From positions 620,001 to 684,000 of the forward strand of contig NW_006921537.1 in NCBI RefSeq assembly GCF_000340215.1: a stretch of 64,000 nt of DNA. Direction: 5' to 3'. Positions 24,261 to 36,022 of the stretch are shown here, piece after piece. The notes below the pieces were generated by a model. That model was not told the origin of the DNA. It saw only the letters and a list, made by a program, of their open reading frames with translations, and made no database searches. The position numbers and the translations under genes are program-made. Source of the DNA: Pseudocercospora fijiensis CIRAD86 (lineage: Eukaryota; Ascomycota; Dothideomycetes; Mycosphaerellales; Mycosphaerellaceae). Within the stretch, counting starts at the first letter, position 1. Each line of letters starts with the position of its first letter.

Positions 24261-24285
24261 CAATACTACCCCGGGGGTGTTATTA
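24261..24285 (+). repeat. 25-bp ORF-boundary palindrome P8
   Basis: Left arm CAATACTACCCC, central G, right arm GGGGTGTTATTA. It lies 61 bp after the ORF3 stop. The leading C suggests the ancestral arm began CAAT before RIP. Confidence 0.85.
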
Positions 24286-24399
24286 CGGAGTCTCTAAAAG
24301 ATAGCCTTAGCTGAGATGCCTAAGGTTACTGTATAACTGTTTGTTTTAAGCGCACAATATAAAGCGTGTCTAGTCAGATACGAAGAAAGGGAGGGATAT

Positions 24400-24676
24400 T
24401 AGCTAGTAATCGGCCCTATATACCTAGGCTGAGTTTTGAGCCTATATAAGAGGCCTCCTTCTATATTATAGATAGAGTACTAACCTCGTACAGCACATTG
24501 TTTACGTCACACTTCTATAATGCCTATGTTGCAGGGCTCTAGTCATCAGCCTAAGCAACCGTCTTGTTATCCTATTATGCTAAACATAGCTGCCTATATT
24601 GCTATAGGTCATGTTACCCTCGGTGGCCTATACCATTACTGCTAGTGGTAGTAGTGGTTTTGGTTTCCGTCCTTTA
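24400..24676 (+). repeat. Gypsy1 copy II 3' LTR with polypurine tract
   Basis: 277 bp, matching 12504-12780. It is preceded by AAGAAAGGGAGGG (24384-24396), the likely polypurine tract. TATA box at 24443-24450. Confidence 0.9.
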
Positions 24677-27600
24677 CTATATATAGTAAAACCTTAGTTA
24701 ATAAGTAGACACTGTTATTATATACGAATTTAGCTAGTTGTAGGAGGTTGACCTAGTCGTTAGGATTCTCGTTAATATAGCTGCGTAGGTACTGCTATAG
24801 GGTAGCATTCTGCCTCTCTATTTAACCGTTAGTCTATAGATAGAAGGCTGTTAATAGCCGATACTTCAGTCTTAGCTATAGGTATATTTCGCTCTAATAA
24901 TAGGATGTGAATATTAAGCCTCGGTTAGAGACTATCCCTTTAGGGGTCCCCTAATAGCTATAGAAGATATTGTTCTATAGTAACTTAGCTAGGTTAATAG
25001 CCGTCTAATCCTTTCGGGCAGGAATGTAACGAGCGCCCTTAGTAAACCGGTCTACGACAACTAGGATAGCATTATATACATCCTTGCTTCCCCTACGCTT
25101 AGTAGGCGGAAGGCCTATAATAAAATCTATTATAAGCTTAGCAAATAGCTTCTTTAGAATAGGGAGTAAAGACAACTCGCTAAATAGTAAGTGCTTTAGT
25201 ACTTTAACTCGTTAATATACGGTACACGTGTTTACGTAGTCCTTTATATCCCGCTTACTATTTAGCTAGTAGTATGTACGCGATAGTAGCTCGTACGACC
25301 TCTCTATACTATAGTAACCGGCAAGCTCGCTATTATAGTGTCGCTTAAGAAGTTCTTATCGGATCGAATGTTTAGCGGGGACATAGTATCTGCCCTTAAA
25401 CTTTAAATAACCTTTGTTATCGATCGACTAGTTATTACTCTTACTAGATCGAGTCTCTCGCCTACTTATAAGCTTATCGATACGTTTAGTAGTAAAGGCG
25501 TCCCTCTACTAAGCACGTAACAGCTTATCTATAAACGATTAACTATCCCTATTTATAAGGTTATTTAATAGCACCCTCGCCGTTAAACGAGGTACGTATT
25601 ATATACATCTAATAGCACTAGTAGCCGGATTAACTGTATTAGTGCTTTAATCGCTATTACTATATATAGCGATATCGACTAGGGAGTTATTATAACTTCT
25701 CCTATCTGTGTCCTTAGCCCTTACCTTAATACGTACTATTAATATAGCAAGAGCATTAATATGCTTTAAGCCGTCGCGGAGTCCGGTAAGCCGCTTATCC
25801 TACGCGTGCTTATTAATAATACGGGCTATAGCAATCTTATACTATAGGGTTAGAAACAAAGAATTGATATGCTAGGTCTCGCTATTATAATTAGGTCGCC
25901 TCGATAGGCTATTAGTAGGGTTGCTTACGCCTAGCCGATATAATATATTAAAATCGAACCTAGCGAGATAGACGGCCTATCTAGCCTATCGACCTATAAC
26001 CCTAGTAACCTTCGTAATGCTACGGAGGTTGTTATAGTCTATATAGACCTATATTGTATATTAAGCCCTATCGAGGTAGTGCCTCTAGTACTTAAAGGCC
26101 TCGATAATAGCTAGGAGCTCTTACTCGTAGGTCTCGTAGCGACGCTCTATATCGATTATCTTTTGTAAGAAGAAGGCAATCGGGTACTAATAGGTGTTAT
26201 TAGCCTATTGTAATATAATAGCTAATATAGCGAACTATAAAGCGTTAGTCTCGATTCGGATCTGCTTACTTAGTACGAAATAGTGCAATAAGGGGACTTT
26301 AGTAAATCGCTTCTTTAAACCGTTAAAAGCGGCTTGTATTTTATTAGTCTATTTAAACTCTCTAGAAGGGTTGGCCTTAGTTTTAGTAAGTTTAGTTAGG
26401 GGCATTATATGCCGCAAATAGCTCTTAATAAAGCGACGATAGAAATTAGCGAAGCCGAGGAACGACTACAGTTCCTTAATTAACGTAGGAACAGGCTATT
26501 TAGTAATAGTTTTAATCCGATTAGAATTAGCCTTAATACCCTTAGTTAATATAAGGAAGCTAAGGAAGGATACCTCTTTAGTAGCAAAGGTGCATTTAGA
26601 AGGCTTGCAATATAGGCTATAGGCCTATAGGCGGTCGAGCACCTTACGCACTATAGCCTAGTGCTCTGCAATATTAGGTAAATAGGTATAGACTAGGATG
26701 TTATCTAGGTAAACTATATAGAGATAGTCTAATAGACCCGAAAGGGCCCGATTAATATAGGACTAGAATGTTATAGGGGCGTTTGCTAGCCTAAATAGTA
26801 TAACTAAATACTCGAAATAGCTATAGCGGGTACGGAAGGCTGTTTTCTATTTATTACCCTTACGGATGCGGATACGATAGTATACATCCTTAATATCTAA
26901 TACAGCACAGTAGTAAGCGCTAGAAAGGCGATCGAGGGTCTCGTTAATAAGCGGAAGTAGACAGCGGTCTTTAATAGTAATAGCATTAAGTCTACGGTAA
27001 TTAACACATAGGCGTAGGCTACTATCCTTCTTTAGTACGAATAGGATAGGTGTACTAGTAGGACTGTTACTATACCGAATACGACTATTAGCTAGGTTTT
27101 CTTCTAGGTACTTACGCAATATAGTAAGCTCGCGCTTACTAAGGTTGTAGAGTAGTCTAAAAGGAACCTCTTTGCCCTCTATAATATTAATCTTATAATC
27201 CGTCTCTTTAAATATAGGTAATGTCGATGCTAGGTAGTGTTTAAATACATTAATATAGGTCTCTCGAATAGGCTCCGGTATGCGGGCAAGCTAATTAGGG
27301 CCTATGCTATTAGGGGGTACAGGCTTATCGTTATTGTCTAATAGGTCGACTATTAGGTTAGCTACGGTAGGTGTTAGGTTGCCGATAAATAGGACCCTAA
27401 TATTGTTAGGGCACTCGCTAATATCGATGTATTTAATGTCCTCTTTCCTAGCGATTCTAAATCGCTACTATTAAAGGCCTAGGTCTATAACTATAGCATA
27501 GTACTTAAGGACAGGGTTGCTAATAACAATATTAGACGGGAGGCTGTCTATGTCTACTGCGTAGGTAGTAAAGTTTAGTAGGCGCTTATTGCCGAGGTCG

Positions 27601-27880
27601 TCTCTTAGGGCTATATAGACATAGTAGGCTCCGTAGGTTAAGTGCCGAGCGTTATTAAACTAAGTAAGGGTTAGCAGGTTAGTCCTAGGCAATTGTCGGA
27701 GGTCTAATTGCTTAGCTAGGCGATAGTTGATAAGGGCACTAACTGAATTTCCTAGGTCTAGCGTAACCTTAGTTTTATAATTGTTCCTATATACATCCCC
27801 TACGAGATAGGTACGTATAATAGCTAGTATAATATCGATAGTCTTACGCCGTACAAGGCTAATAGTTAGTGCGGCGCTTA
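24677..27880 (-). pseudogene. Gypsy2-A pol: protease, RT, RNase H and most of integrase (RIP-inactivated)
   Basis: Inverse match to 30880-34080 of Gypsy2-B. In minus order there is a protease region (~27850-27400) and an RT with [14 protein letters not shown] (~27030-27070), LDIKDVYYRIRI (~26880) and VYLDNILV (~26700). In the last, the second Asp of the catalytic pair is Asn (AAC). RNase H follows (~26300-25950) and then the integrase with the HHCC finger (~25350-25200) and the core (~25150-24800). It is interrupted by Gypsy1 copy II at the integrase C-terminus and resumes at 12503. The longest intact stretch is 90 codons in the RT (26847-27119). Confidence 0.8.
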
Positions 27881-29081
27881 TTCTTTTTTCGACTAATTAG
27901 AAGGTTAGCCTATAGGGGTAGCGTTAGCTACTAAGAGATGCTTTCGGTACTTAGCGGTAGCACGGTCGACTCGGGCCTAATCCCTAGGTTTATCGCATTA
28001 GCCTAGCAGATAGCTAGTACTATTGTAATTGAAGCACTTCAATCTAGTTAGGAGGTTGCTATAGCTACTATTAGTCGAGCGGTTAGCGTTATAAGGATAC
28101 AAGCCCCTTCTACGGCCCCTATTACGGCCTCCTCTATATAGCTGTCGGCTACGACCTCTTCTACGGTCGTTACTGTTCCTATTGTTAGTACTGTTGTTTT
28201 AGGTAGAACCTTAGTTTCCTCCGTAGCCTCGGTTGCTACGGTTAGTACTAGCTAGTCGGATCCTCGATTCTAGTCGTTACTAGAGCTAAACAGCTCGTTT
28301 AGCTGTTTCTACTTCGACTATAAATTAAATACGTGTTAGATTAGCCTGTTCGAATATACGGCGGCGGTCTAATTTAAGGATAAGCTCCTACCTAAGTTTT
28401 AGGCGTATCTGAGAGATCTATATAGAATTAGTCTTAGCTAGAAGATCGTTCTCGAGGGTCTTTAAATAGGCCTTAAATAAACGAGCCAATTAATTAGTCT
28501 TTTATTTAGCCCGAAGGTACTAGTCCTAAGCGTGTTATTGCCTTAGTATAGGGTTTCTAAGGGTGTCTAGTATAATGGTTTTGTAGGTTTGCTACTAAAT
28601 AGCGGTCTGATTAGTAAGGAAGTTAAAGTAGTTATCCTAGGTACGCTTTAAATCTCTATTAATGTATTGTATAGCATAGACGACTAGCGAATAGTCGTCT
28701 AGTAGGGCCCTTAGTACATTCCGCTAGTTCAATTTATAATTACGTATATAATTATTGTACTGCTTGCGGCTAGAGCTATTAAATACGGTACAGTCTTTAA
28801 GCTTAGTATCCTTCTTTTAAATAGAAGGTCCTACTACTAGTTCTAGTCTAGCAGTAGTTGTTAGGGCTTCCTATAGGCGGCGAATCTCGAGGAGGTTATC
28901 CTTTAGCTATTGTTCTTAACGTAGGGCAGTAAGCCTGTTTTAGGTAGCTTCTTAGAGTCTCCCTACTAGTTAGGGGCTAAAGGCTAGTTAGCTATATCGA
29001 CGGTTAATAATATTGTTAAGAATGTCGTCGATAGGCAATTCTAGGTCGTTACCTAGAATTACAGGTTCTTTAGTAGGCTTA
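27881..29081 (-). pseudogene. Gypsy2-A gag, main part (RIP-inactivated)
   Basis: Inverse match to 29665-30880 of Gypsy2-B. The gag capsid-like region is followed by an Arg/Gly-rich stretch (RRGRSRR type, ~28100-28200) and a zinc knuckle at ~28010-28060, whose CX2CX4HX4C residues now read C, Tyr, Tyr, C. The 5' end of gag lies at 36225-36400, separated by the Gypsy2-B insertion. Confidence 0.75.
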
Positions 29082-29086
29082 GTAGT

Positions 29087-29283
29087 TGTTAGAGCTAAAG
29101 AGGCTATACGTAATTAGTATGTAATTAGGCCGAGTAAAGCTAGGGTCTTAATGCCTTAGGCAGGGCTTAGCGCTTAGCGTTAGGCTAACTAGCCTGCCTT
29201 CCTCCCTCTTCTCTTAGATCTCTATCGAATACTATACTAATTTACTACTACCCTATCTACCTGCTAATATAACCCTTCTTATA
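29087..29283 (+). repeat. Gypsy2-B 5' LTR
   Basis: Starts TGTTAGAGCTAAAGAGG and ends CCCTTCTTATA. The primer binding site should follow at 29284 (TAGTATTCGATCTACC; TGG at the start before RIP). Confidence 0.9.
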
Positions 29284-29499
29284 TAGTATTCGATCTACCC
29301 TTTAAGGGTAGTAGCTAGATAGTCCTTATTTCAAGCTTTTAGCGGTATAGCTACGAACAAGACTAATCTAACTATATTGCGCCCGAAGAACGGGACCTAT
29401 ACGTACTATTCTATTAAAACAACCGTACTAATTATCAAGCAAGGCCTTCTATACGGCCTATTACACTAAGTTAATCGCACTAAACCGATATCTACTAAT

Positions 29500-30880
29500 T
29501 CCGCTACATCTGCATCTTAGGGGCCTATAATACATTATTAGTGTTACCCCTTATTACAATAGCCGGTTTATTACGAAACAACAACCGCGGCGCCGCTAGC
29601 AGCGCTAGCAATAACAACGCTAGTAGCACAGTGCCTACTAAAGTGCCTGTTAAAGAGCCTACTAGAGGGCCTACTAAAGAAGAACCTATAATTCTAGGTA
29701 ATAATCCAGAATTGCCTATTAACGACATTCTTAACAATATTGTTAATCGACGATATAGCTAGCTAGCCTTTAGCCCCTAGCTAGTAGCGAGACTTTAAGA
29801 AGCTACTTAAAACAGGCTTACTGCCCTACGTTAAGAACAATAGCTAAAGGATAATCTCCTCGAGATTCGCCGCCTATAGGAAGCCCTAATAACTAATACT
29901 AAGCCGACAATAGGGCCTTCCTTACTATTAGTCCCAATTTAAAAGAAGGATGCTAAGATTAAGGACTGTACCGTGTTTAATAGCTCTAGCCAAAAGCAGT
30001 ACAACGACTATATTCGTAACTGTAAGCTTAACTAGCGCAATACACTAAGAGCGCTACTAGACGACTATTCCTTAGTCGTATACGCTATACAGTACATTAA
30101 TAGCGACCTAAAGCGTATATAGGATAACTATTTCGACTCCCTCGACGACTAGACCGCTATTTAGTAGCAGACCTACAAAACTATTATACTAGACACCCTT
30201 AGAAACCCTATACTAAGGCAACAACACGCTTAGGACTAGTACCTTCGAGCTAAACAAAAGACTAATTAATCGGCTCGCTTATTTAAGGCCTATTTAAAGA
30301 CCCTCGAAGACGACCTCCCGACTAAAACTAATTCTATCTAGATCTCCGAAATACGCCCTAAATTAAGATAGGAATTGGTCCTTAAATTGGACCGCCGCCG
30401 TATATTTAAACAGGCTAATCTTATACGCATTCAATTTATAGTCGAAGTAGAAACAGCTAAACGAGCTGTCTAGCTTTAGTAACGACTGGAATCTAAGATA
30501 CGCCTAGCTACCTATCGTAGCCGCGGAGGAAACCAAGGTTCCTACTAGAACAATAATACTAATAATAGGAACAGTAACAACGACCGTAGAAGGGGCCGTA
30601 GCCGACGGCTATATAGAGGAGGCTGTAATAGGGGCCGTAGAAGAGGCTCGTATCCCTACAGTACTAATCGTTTAACTAATAATAGCAGCAATAGCGGCTA
30701 TAGAAACCCCCTAACTAGATTAAAGTGCTTCAATTGTAATAGTACTAGCTATCTACTAGGCTAATACGACAAACCTAAGGACTAGGCCCGAATCGACCGT
30801 GCTACCGCTAAGCACTGTAAGCACCTTTTAGCCGCTAACGCTACCCCTATAGGCTAACCTTCGAAAAAAGAGTAAGCGCC
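29500..30880 (+). pseudogene. Gypsy2-B gag (RIP-inactivated)
   Basis: The N-terminus is Asn/Ala/Ser-rich, followed by Pro/Thr/Lys repeats (PTKVPVKEPT, ~29635-29670), then NPELPINDILNNIVNRR (~29707-29755), which is also seen in Gypsy2-A and C. A capsid-like helical region lies at 29800-30470. An Arg/Gly-rich basic segment (RRGRSRRLYRGG, ~30590-30625) precedes the zinc knuckle at 30724-30771. There the first two Cys survive, but His and the last Cys are Tyr. The exact start is unclear because no ATG is in frame at the expected place (GTG at 29541). Confidence 0.8.
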
Positions 30881-33800
30881 GTACTAACTGTTAGCCTTGT
30901 GCGGCGTAAAACTATCGATATTATACTAGCTATTATACGCGCCTGTCTTATATAGGACATATATAGAGACAACTATAAGACTAAGGTTATGCTAGACCTA
31001 GGGAATTTAGTTAGTGCCCTTATTAGCTATCGCCTAGTTAAGCAATTAGACCTCCGGCAATTGCCTAGAACTAATATGCTAACCCTTACTTAGTTTAATA
31101 ACGCTCGGCACCTAACCTATAGGGCCTACTATATTCCTATAGTTCTAAAGGACGACCTCGGAAATGAACGCCTACTAGACTTTACTGCCTACGCGGTAGA
31201 TATAGACAACCTATATAGGGGAGCTACTATTGTTATTAGCAACCCTGTTCTTAAGTACTATGCTATAGTTATAGACCTAGGCCTTTAATAGTAGCGATTT
31301 AGAATCGCTAGGAGAGAGGACATTAAACACATTAACATTAGCGAGTGTCCTAACGATATTAGGGTCCTGTTTATTAGCAACCTAATACTAGCCTCTGCCT
31401 TAGCCGACCTAATAGTCGACCTATTAGGCGACGATAATAAGCCTATGCCCCCTAATAGTATAGACCCTAATTAGCTCGAGCGTATACTAGAGCCTATTCG
31501 AGAGACCTATATTAATGTGTTTAAACACTACTTAGCATCGATATTGCCTAAATTTAAAGAGACGGATTATAAGATTAATATTATAGAGGGCAAGGAGATT
31601 CCTTTTAGCCCCCTCTATAACCTTAGTAAACGAGAGCTTGCTATATTACGTAAGTATCTAGAGGACAACCTAGCTAATAGCTGGATACGGTATAGTAATA
31701 GCCCTGCTAGCGCCCCTATCCTATTTGTGCTAAAGAAGGATAGTAGCCTGCGCCTATATATTAATTACCGTAGACTTAATACTATTACTATTCAAGACCG
31801 CTGTCTACTTCCGCTTATTAATAAGACTCTCGATCGCCTTTCTAGTGCCTACTACTATACTATATTAGACAATAAGGACGCCTATTACCGCATCTGTATT
31901 CGTAAGGGCGATAAATAGAAGACAGCCTTCCGCACTCGTTATAGTTATTTTAAGTACTTAGTTATGCTATTTAGGCTAGCTAATGCCCCTGCTACATTCT
32001 AGTCCTATATTAATCGGGCCCTATTAGGCCTGTTAGATTACCTCTATATAGTTTACCTAGATAATATCCTGGTTTATATATACTTACCTAACATTGCGGA
32101 GCACTAGGCTATAGTCCGTAAGGTACTCGATCGCTTGCGAGCCTATAGCTTATATTGCAAGCCTTCTAAATGCACCTTTGCTACTAAAGAGGTGTTATTC
32201 CTTAGCTTCCTTATTTCAACCGAGGGTATTAAGGCTAATCCTAACCGGATTAAAACAATTACTAAATAGCCTGTTCCTACGTCTATTAAGGAGCTTTAAT
32301 TATTCCTAGGTTTTGCTAACTTCTACCGTCGGTTTATTAAGGGCTATTCGAGGCATATAATGCTACTAACTGAGCTTACTAAGACTAAGGCCAATCCATC
32401 TAGAGAGTTTAAATAGACTAACAAAGCGCAAGCCGCTTTTAACGGTTTAAAGTAGCGCTTTACTAAAGTCCCCTTATTGCACTATTTCGTACTAAACAGG
32501 CAGATCCGTATTAAGACTAACGCCTTACAGTTTGCTATATTAGCTATTATGTTATAACAATCGGACAAGGACTATTATTAGCACCCGATTGCCTTCTTCT
32601 CGAGGAAGATAATTAATGCTAAGCGTCGCTACGAGACTTACGAGTAAGAGCTACTAGCTATTGTCGAGGCCTTTAAGCATTAGAGGCACTATCTCGATAG
32701 TGTATAGCATACTATTTAGGTCTATACAGACTATAACAACCTCCGTAGTATTACTAAGGTTACTAGGGTTATAGGTCGATAGGCTAGATAGGCCGTCTAC
32801 TTCGCCGGGTTTGATTTTAATATATTATATCGGCTAGGCGTAAGTAACCCTACTAATAGCCTATCGAGGCGACCTAATTATAGCAGGGAGACTTAGCAAT
32901 CTATTAATTCTTTGTTTCTAACCCTGTAGTATAAGATTGCTATAGCCCGTATTGTTAATAAGTACGCGTAGGATAAGCGGCTTACCGGACTCCGCGACGG
33001 CTTAAAGTATATTAATACTCTTACTATATTAATAGTACGTATTAAGGCAAGGGCTAAGGATACAGATAGGAGAAGTTATAATAACTCCCTAGTCGATATC
33101 GCTATATATAGTAACAGCGATTAAAGCACTAATGCAGTTAATCCGGCTACTAGTACTATTAGATATATATAATGCGTACCTCGTTTAATAGCGAGGGTGC
33201 TATTAAATAACCTTGCAAATAGGGATAGTTAATCGTTTATAGGCGAGCTATTACGTGCTTAGTAGAGGGACGCCTTTGCTGCTAAACGTATCGATAGGCT
33301 TGTAAGTAGGCGAAAGACTCGATCTAGTAAGAGTAACAATTAGTCGATCGATAATAAAGGTTATTTAAAGTTTAAGGGTAGATACTATATCCCCGCTAAA
33401 CATTCGATCCGATAAGAACTTCTTAAGCGACACTATAATAGTAAGCTTGCCGGTTACTATAGTATAGAGAGGTCGCACGAGCTACTATCGCGTATATACT
33501 ACTAGCTAAATAGTAAGCGGGATATAAAGGAATACGTTAATACGTATGCCGTATACTAACGTATTAAGGCACTAAAGCATTAGCCTTTTAGCGAGTTGTC
33601 CTCTTTACTAATCCCTTATAAGCTATTTGTAGAGCTTATAATAGACTTTATTATAGGCCTTCTACCTACTAAGCATAGAGGCAGTAAGGACGTATATAAT
33701 GCTATCCTTGTTATAGTAGATCGATTTACTAAAGGCGCTCGATATATCCCGGCGCGTAAGGATTAGACTGCTATTAATATAGTAGAGGCGCTATAGACTA

Positions 33801-34768
33801 ACATCTTCTATACCTATTAGGGAACCCCTAAGGGGATAGTCTCCGATAGGGGCTCGACATTTATATCGTACTATTAGAGCGAAATATGCCTATAGCTAAG
33901 ACTAAAGCATCGGCTATTAATAGCCTTCTATCTATAGACTAACGGTTAAATAGAGAGACAGAATGCTACCCTATAGTAGTACCTGCGTAGCTATATTAAT
34001 AAGAACCCCGATAACTAGGTTAATCTCCTATAACTAGCCGAATTCGTATACAACAATAGTGTCTACTTATCTACTAAGGTGTTACCTTATTTCGCTATAA
34101 TAGGAAGCAACCCTACGCTACTATAAGACCCCCTATCGCTCGAGGCCGAGCGTAAGGAAAGGGAAGCGGGTCAACCTAAGATACTAGCGGCTATTAAGAG
34201 GGTTTAAAAGATGCGAGAAATTCACGCTAAGATAGCTAACAAACTAGCAAAGGCCTAGGCCTATTAGAAGGCCTACTATAACAAATACTACCTTCTAATA
34301 ACCTTTAAGCAAGGCGACCTAGTTATGCTTAGTACGAAGAACCTCCGTATCCGCAAACACCCCTCGCCTAATAGCAAAACAAGGCCCAAACTCGTACTAA
34401 GGTATATTAGCCCTTTCTATATCCGAGAACCTAGGGGCACCTAGGCCTATTAGTTATAGCTTCTACCTTATTACACTATCTATAATACTTTCTATATATC
34501 CCTCCTTAAGCCGTACTACCTACGCGAAGGGGATAAAGCACCTACTAAGTCCGAGGACATACTAGCTAATAGTAAAGAACTGTAGTCTATAGAACGTATC
34601 CTAAAGCACCGGACTAGGAAAGGCAAGAAGGAGTACCTATTAAGATAGCAAGGCTATTTACCTGAATAGGACTCGTAGGAAGCTAAAGCTTCTTTTAAAG
34701 ACATAACTAAGTTGTTAGATAAGTATTAGACTAGTGTAAAGAACAAGAAGAAGGCTAAGGGCCTATAA
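30880..34768 (+). pseudogene. Gypsy2-B pol: protease, RT, RNase H, integrase, chromodomain (RIP-inactivated)
   Basis: A protease-like segment has VMLDLGN (~30990). RT spans 31517-32400 with [14 protein letters not shown] (~31718), LDNKDAYYRI (~31867) and VYLDNILV, in which the second catalytic Asp is Asn at 32063-32065. RNase H follows (IRIKTNALQFAI ~32505; NSLSRRPNY ~32855). The integrase has an HHCC finger, with the Cys pair now Tyr (VNTYAVY, ~33537), and a core with DFIIGLLPT (33648), SDRGSTF (33842) and TNGQIERQN-like (33940), where the catalytic Glu is kept. The chromodomain is at ~34580-34710 (SIERILKHR ... EYLL), with both Trp of the YLPEW-DSW-E region turned to TAG (34669 and 34678). 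The ORF ends at TAA 34766, 23 bp before palindrome P9. Confidence 0.85.
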
Positions 34769-34790
34769 TGTTACTATTAAGGCCTAGGAT

Positions 34791-34815
34791 TAATAGCACC
34801 CCCAGGGTGTTATTA
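34791..34815 (+). repeat. 25-bp ORF-boundary palindrome P9 (Gypsy2-B)
   Basis: Left arm TAATAGCACCCC, centre C, right arm AGGGTGTTATTA. It lies 23 bp after the pol stop and is the counterpart of P3 in Gypsy2-A. Confidence 0.85.
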
Positions 34816-36022
34816 GCTAACTAATTAGAGGCCGGCAAACTAGGACAATAAGACTATACTACTATAGTGAACGCGTACCGAGTGTTAACAAGCGCACTAT
34901 AACGCGTTAACTAATCGCCTGCTCTTTTAAGGATTCTACCTCTTTACTAACGCGCCCTATAGGTCCCCCTCTTATTCCTTCCTTCTATCGAGGCCTTAAG
35001 GCCTAGGCGATCGGCGAGGGCGGCGCGCTTGCGCATAAATAGTAATAATAATAATAACGACGGCGCGGCTATATTAGTAATAGTGTTGCGGAGTGTATTA
35101 CTAATTAAGAAAGGAAGGACATAGCTATATTAGTAACGGTATTGCCGAGTTGTTATTAGTTAAAGAAGGAAATTAGAAGGTAAAGTTAATACTAAGACGA
35201 CTAGCGCCGCTATTATTAACATTACTTGCTATTATTACTATACCTACGGACACAACCTTACCTACACTACGAGCCTAAGGCACCTTTAATCAAAACTTTG
35301 ATTAAAACTTTAAGCCGCCTAAAAGATTAAGCGACTAATAGACTAACTAAGGGCAAAACTATAGAGCTAAGCTAGCCAGGGTCGATCTTGCGGATAATAG
35401 GTTACTCCTCGATCTTTCTAATCCTTTAAGCGAGGCGAACCTCTACTACTACACTTATAATAGCCTTTACCTATAGAAACTAGACGAGCTATGTTTTTTA
35501 AAAAGATATAATTAGTTGACACTTAAAGGCTGCTAAACCTAACTAATTAGGGCTAGTGAAACTACGATAGTAAACAATAGTCCTCGTAATAATAAGAACA
35601 ATAACCCTCGGAAGCGGACAAACCCTCGGAAGCGGACAAACCCTCGGAAGCGGACATTGCTAGGTCTTTTAAGAGTAGACGCAAAGAACTCGGTACGACA
35701 TTACTTAGAACGGAGGCAGGGCTATAATACCTCGTACGTCTACCTATTATAGTAGGGAAGACGCGCTTGTATTATAATTAGTCGAAGGTCCTTAATTCTT
35801 ATAGATATATATTACTTTATAGTTTATTATATATAGGGATAGCGCAGTTAGAGTTGGACATTGTGCTAGAAGGTAAGATTTGATATAGTTATGTAATTAG
35901 GTAGTTAAGCGTTTAATTTAGCGCGGCTAAACAGCTTAGTTAATCTGCTAAGTTAGTAGTAGCGGAGATTAGATTAGAATATAGACAGGCTACGAGGGCG
36001 CGGCCTTTAGAAGAGAAGCGTA
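34816..36022 (+). other. Gypsy2-B 3' non-coding region
   Basis: No ORF is supportable in this 1.2 kb. It contains TAATAATAATAATAACGACGG-type low complexity (~35043-35065), an imperfect ~70-bp duplication around 35066-35160 (CGGCTATATTAGTAATAGTGTTG and its repeat), and three direct copies of CCTCGGAAGCGGACAAA (~35606-35655). Confidence 0.6.

Larger units (their letters stand above)
12504..24676 (+). mobile_element. Gypsy1 copy II, complete 12.2-kb Ty3-type LTR retrotransposon with a third ORF
   Basis: The element is 12,173 bp with two 277-bp LTRs (12504-12780, 24400-24676). The order is leader, gag-protease (13607-16630), pol with RT, RNase H and integrase (16754-20444), then ORF3 (21447-24200). 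Five 25-bp palindromes mark the cistron borders. It is inserted in the pol region of Gypsy2-A. Most Ty3 elements are 5-8 kb, so this one is unusually long because of ORF3 and long leaders. RIP damage is present in every ORF: the gag start ATG is now ATA, the protease Asp is Asn and the integrase Glu is Lys. Confidence 0.9.

Noticed and set aside
3331..31918. Short open frames inside the repeat block (for example 3331-3519, 18529-18729, 22500-22700, 23697-23951, 31517-31918) as separate genes
   Set aside because: They are stop-free pieces of the larger RIP-degraded gag, pol or ORF3 frames, or frames in the wrong phase.
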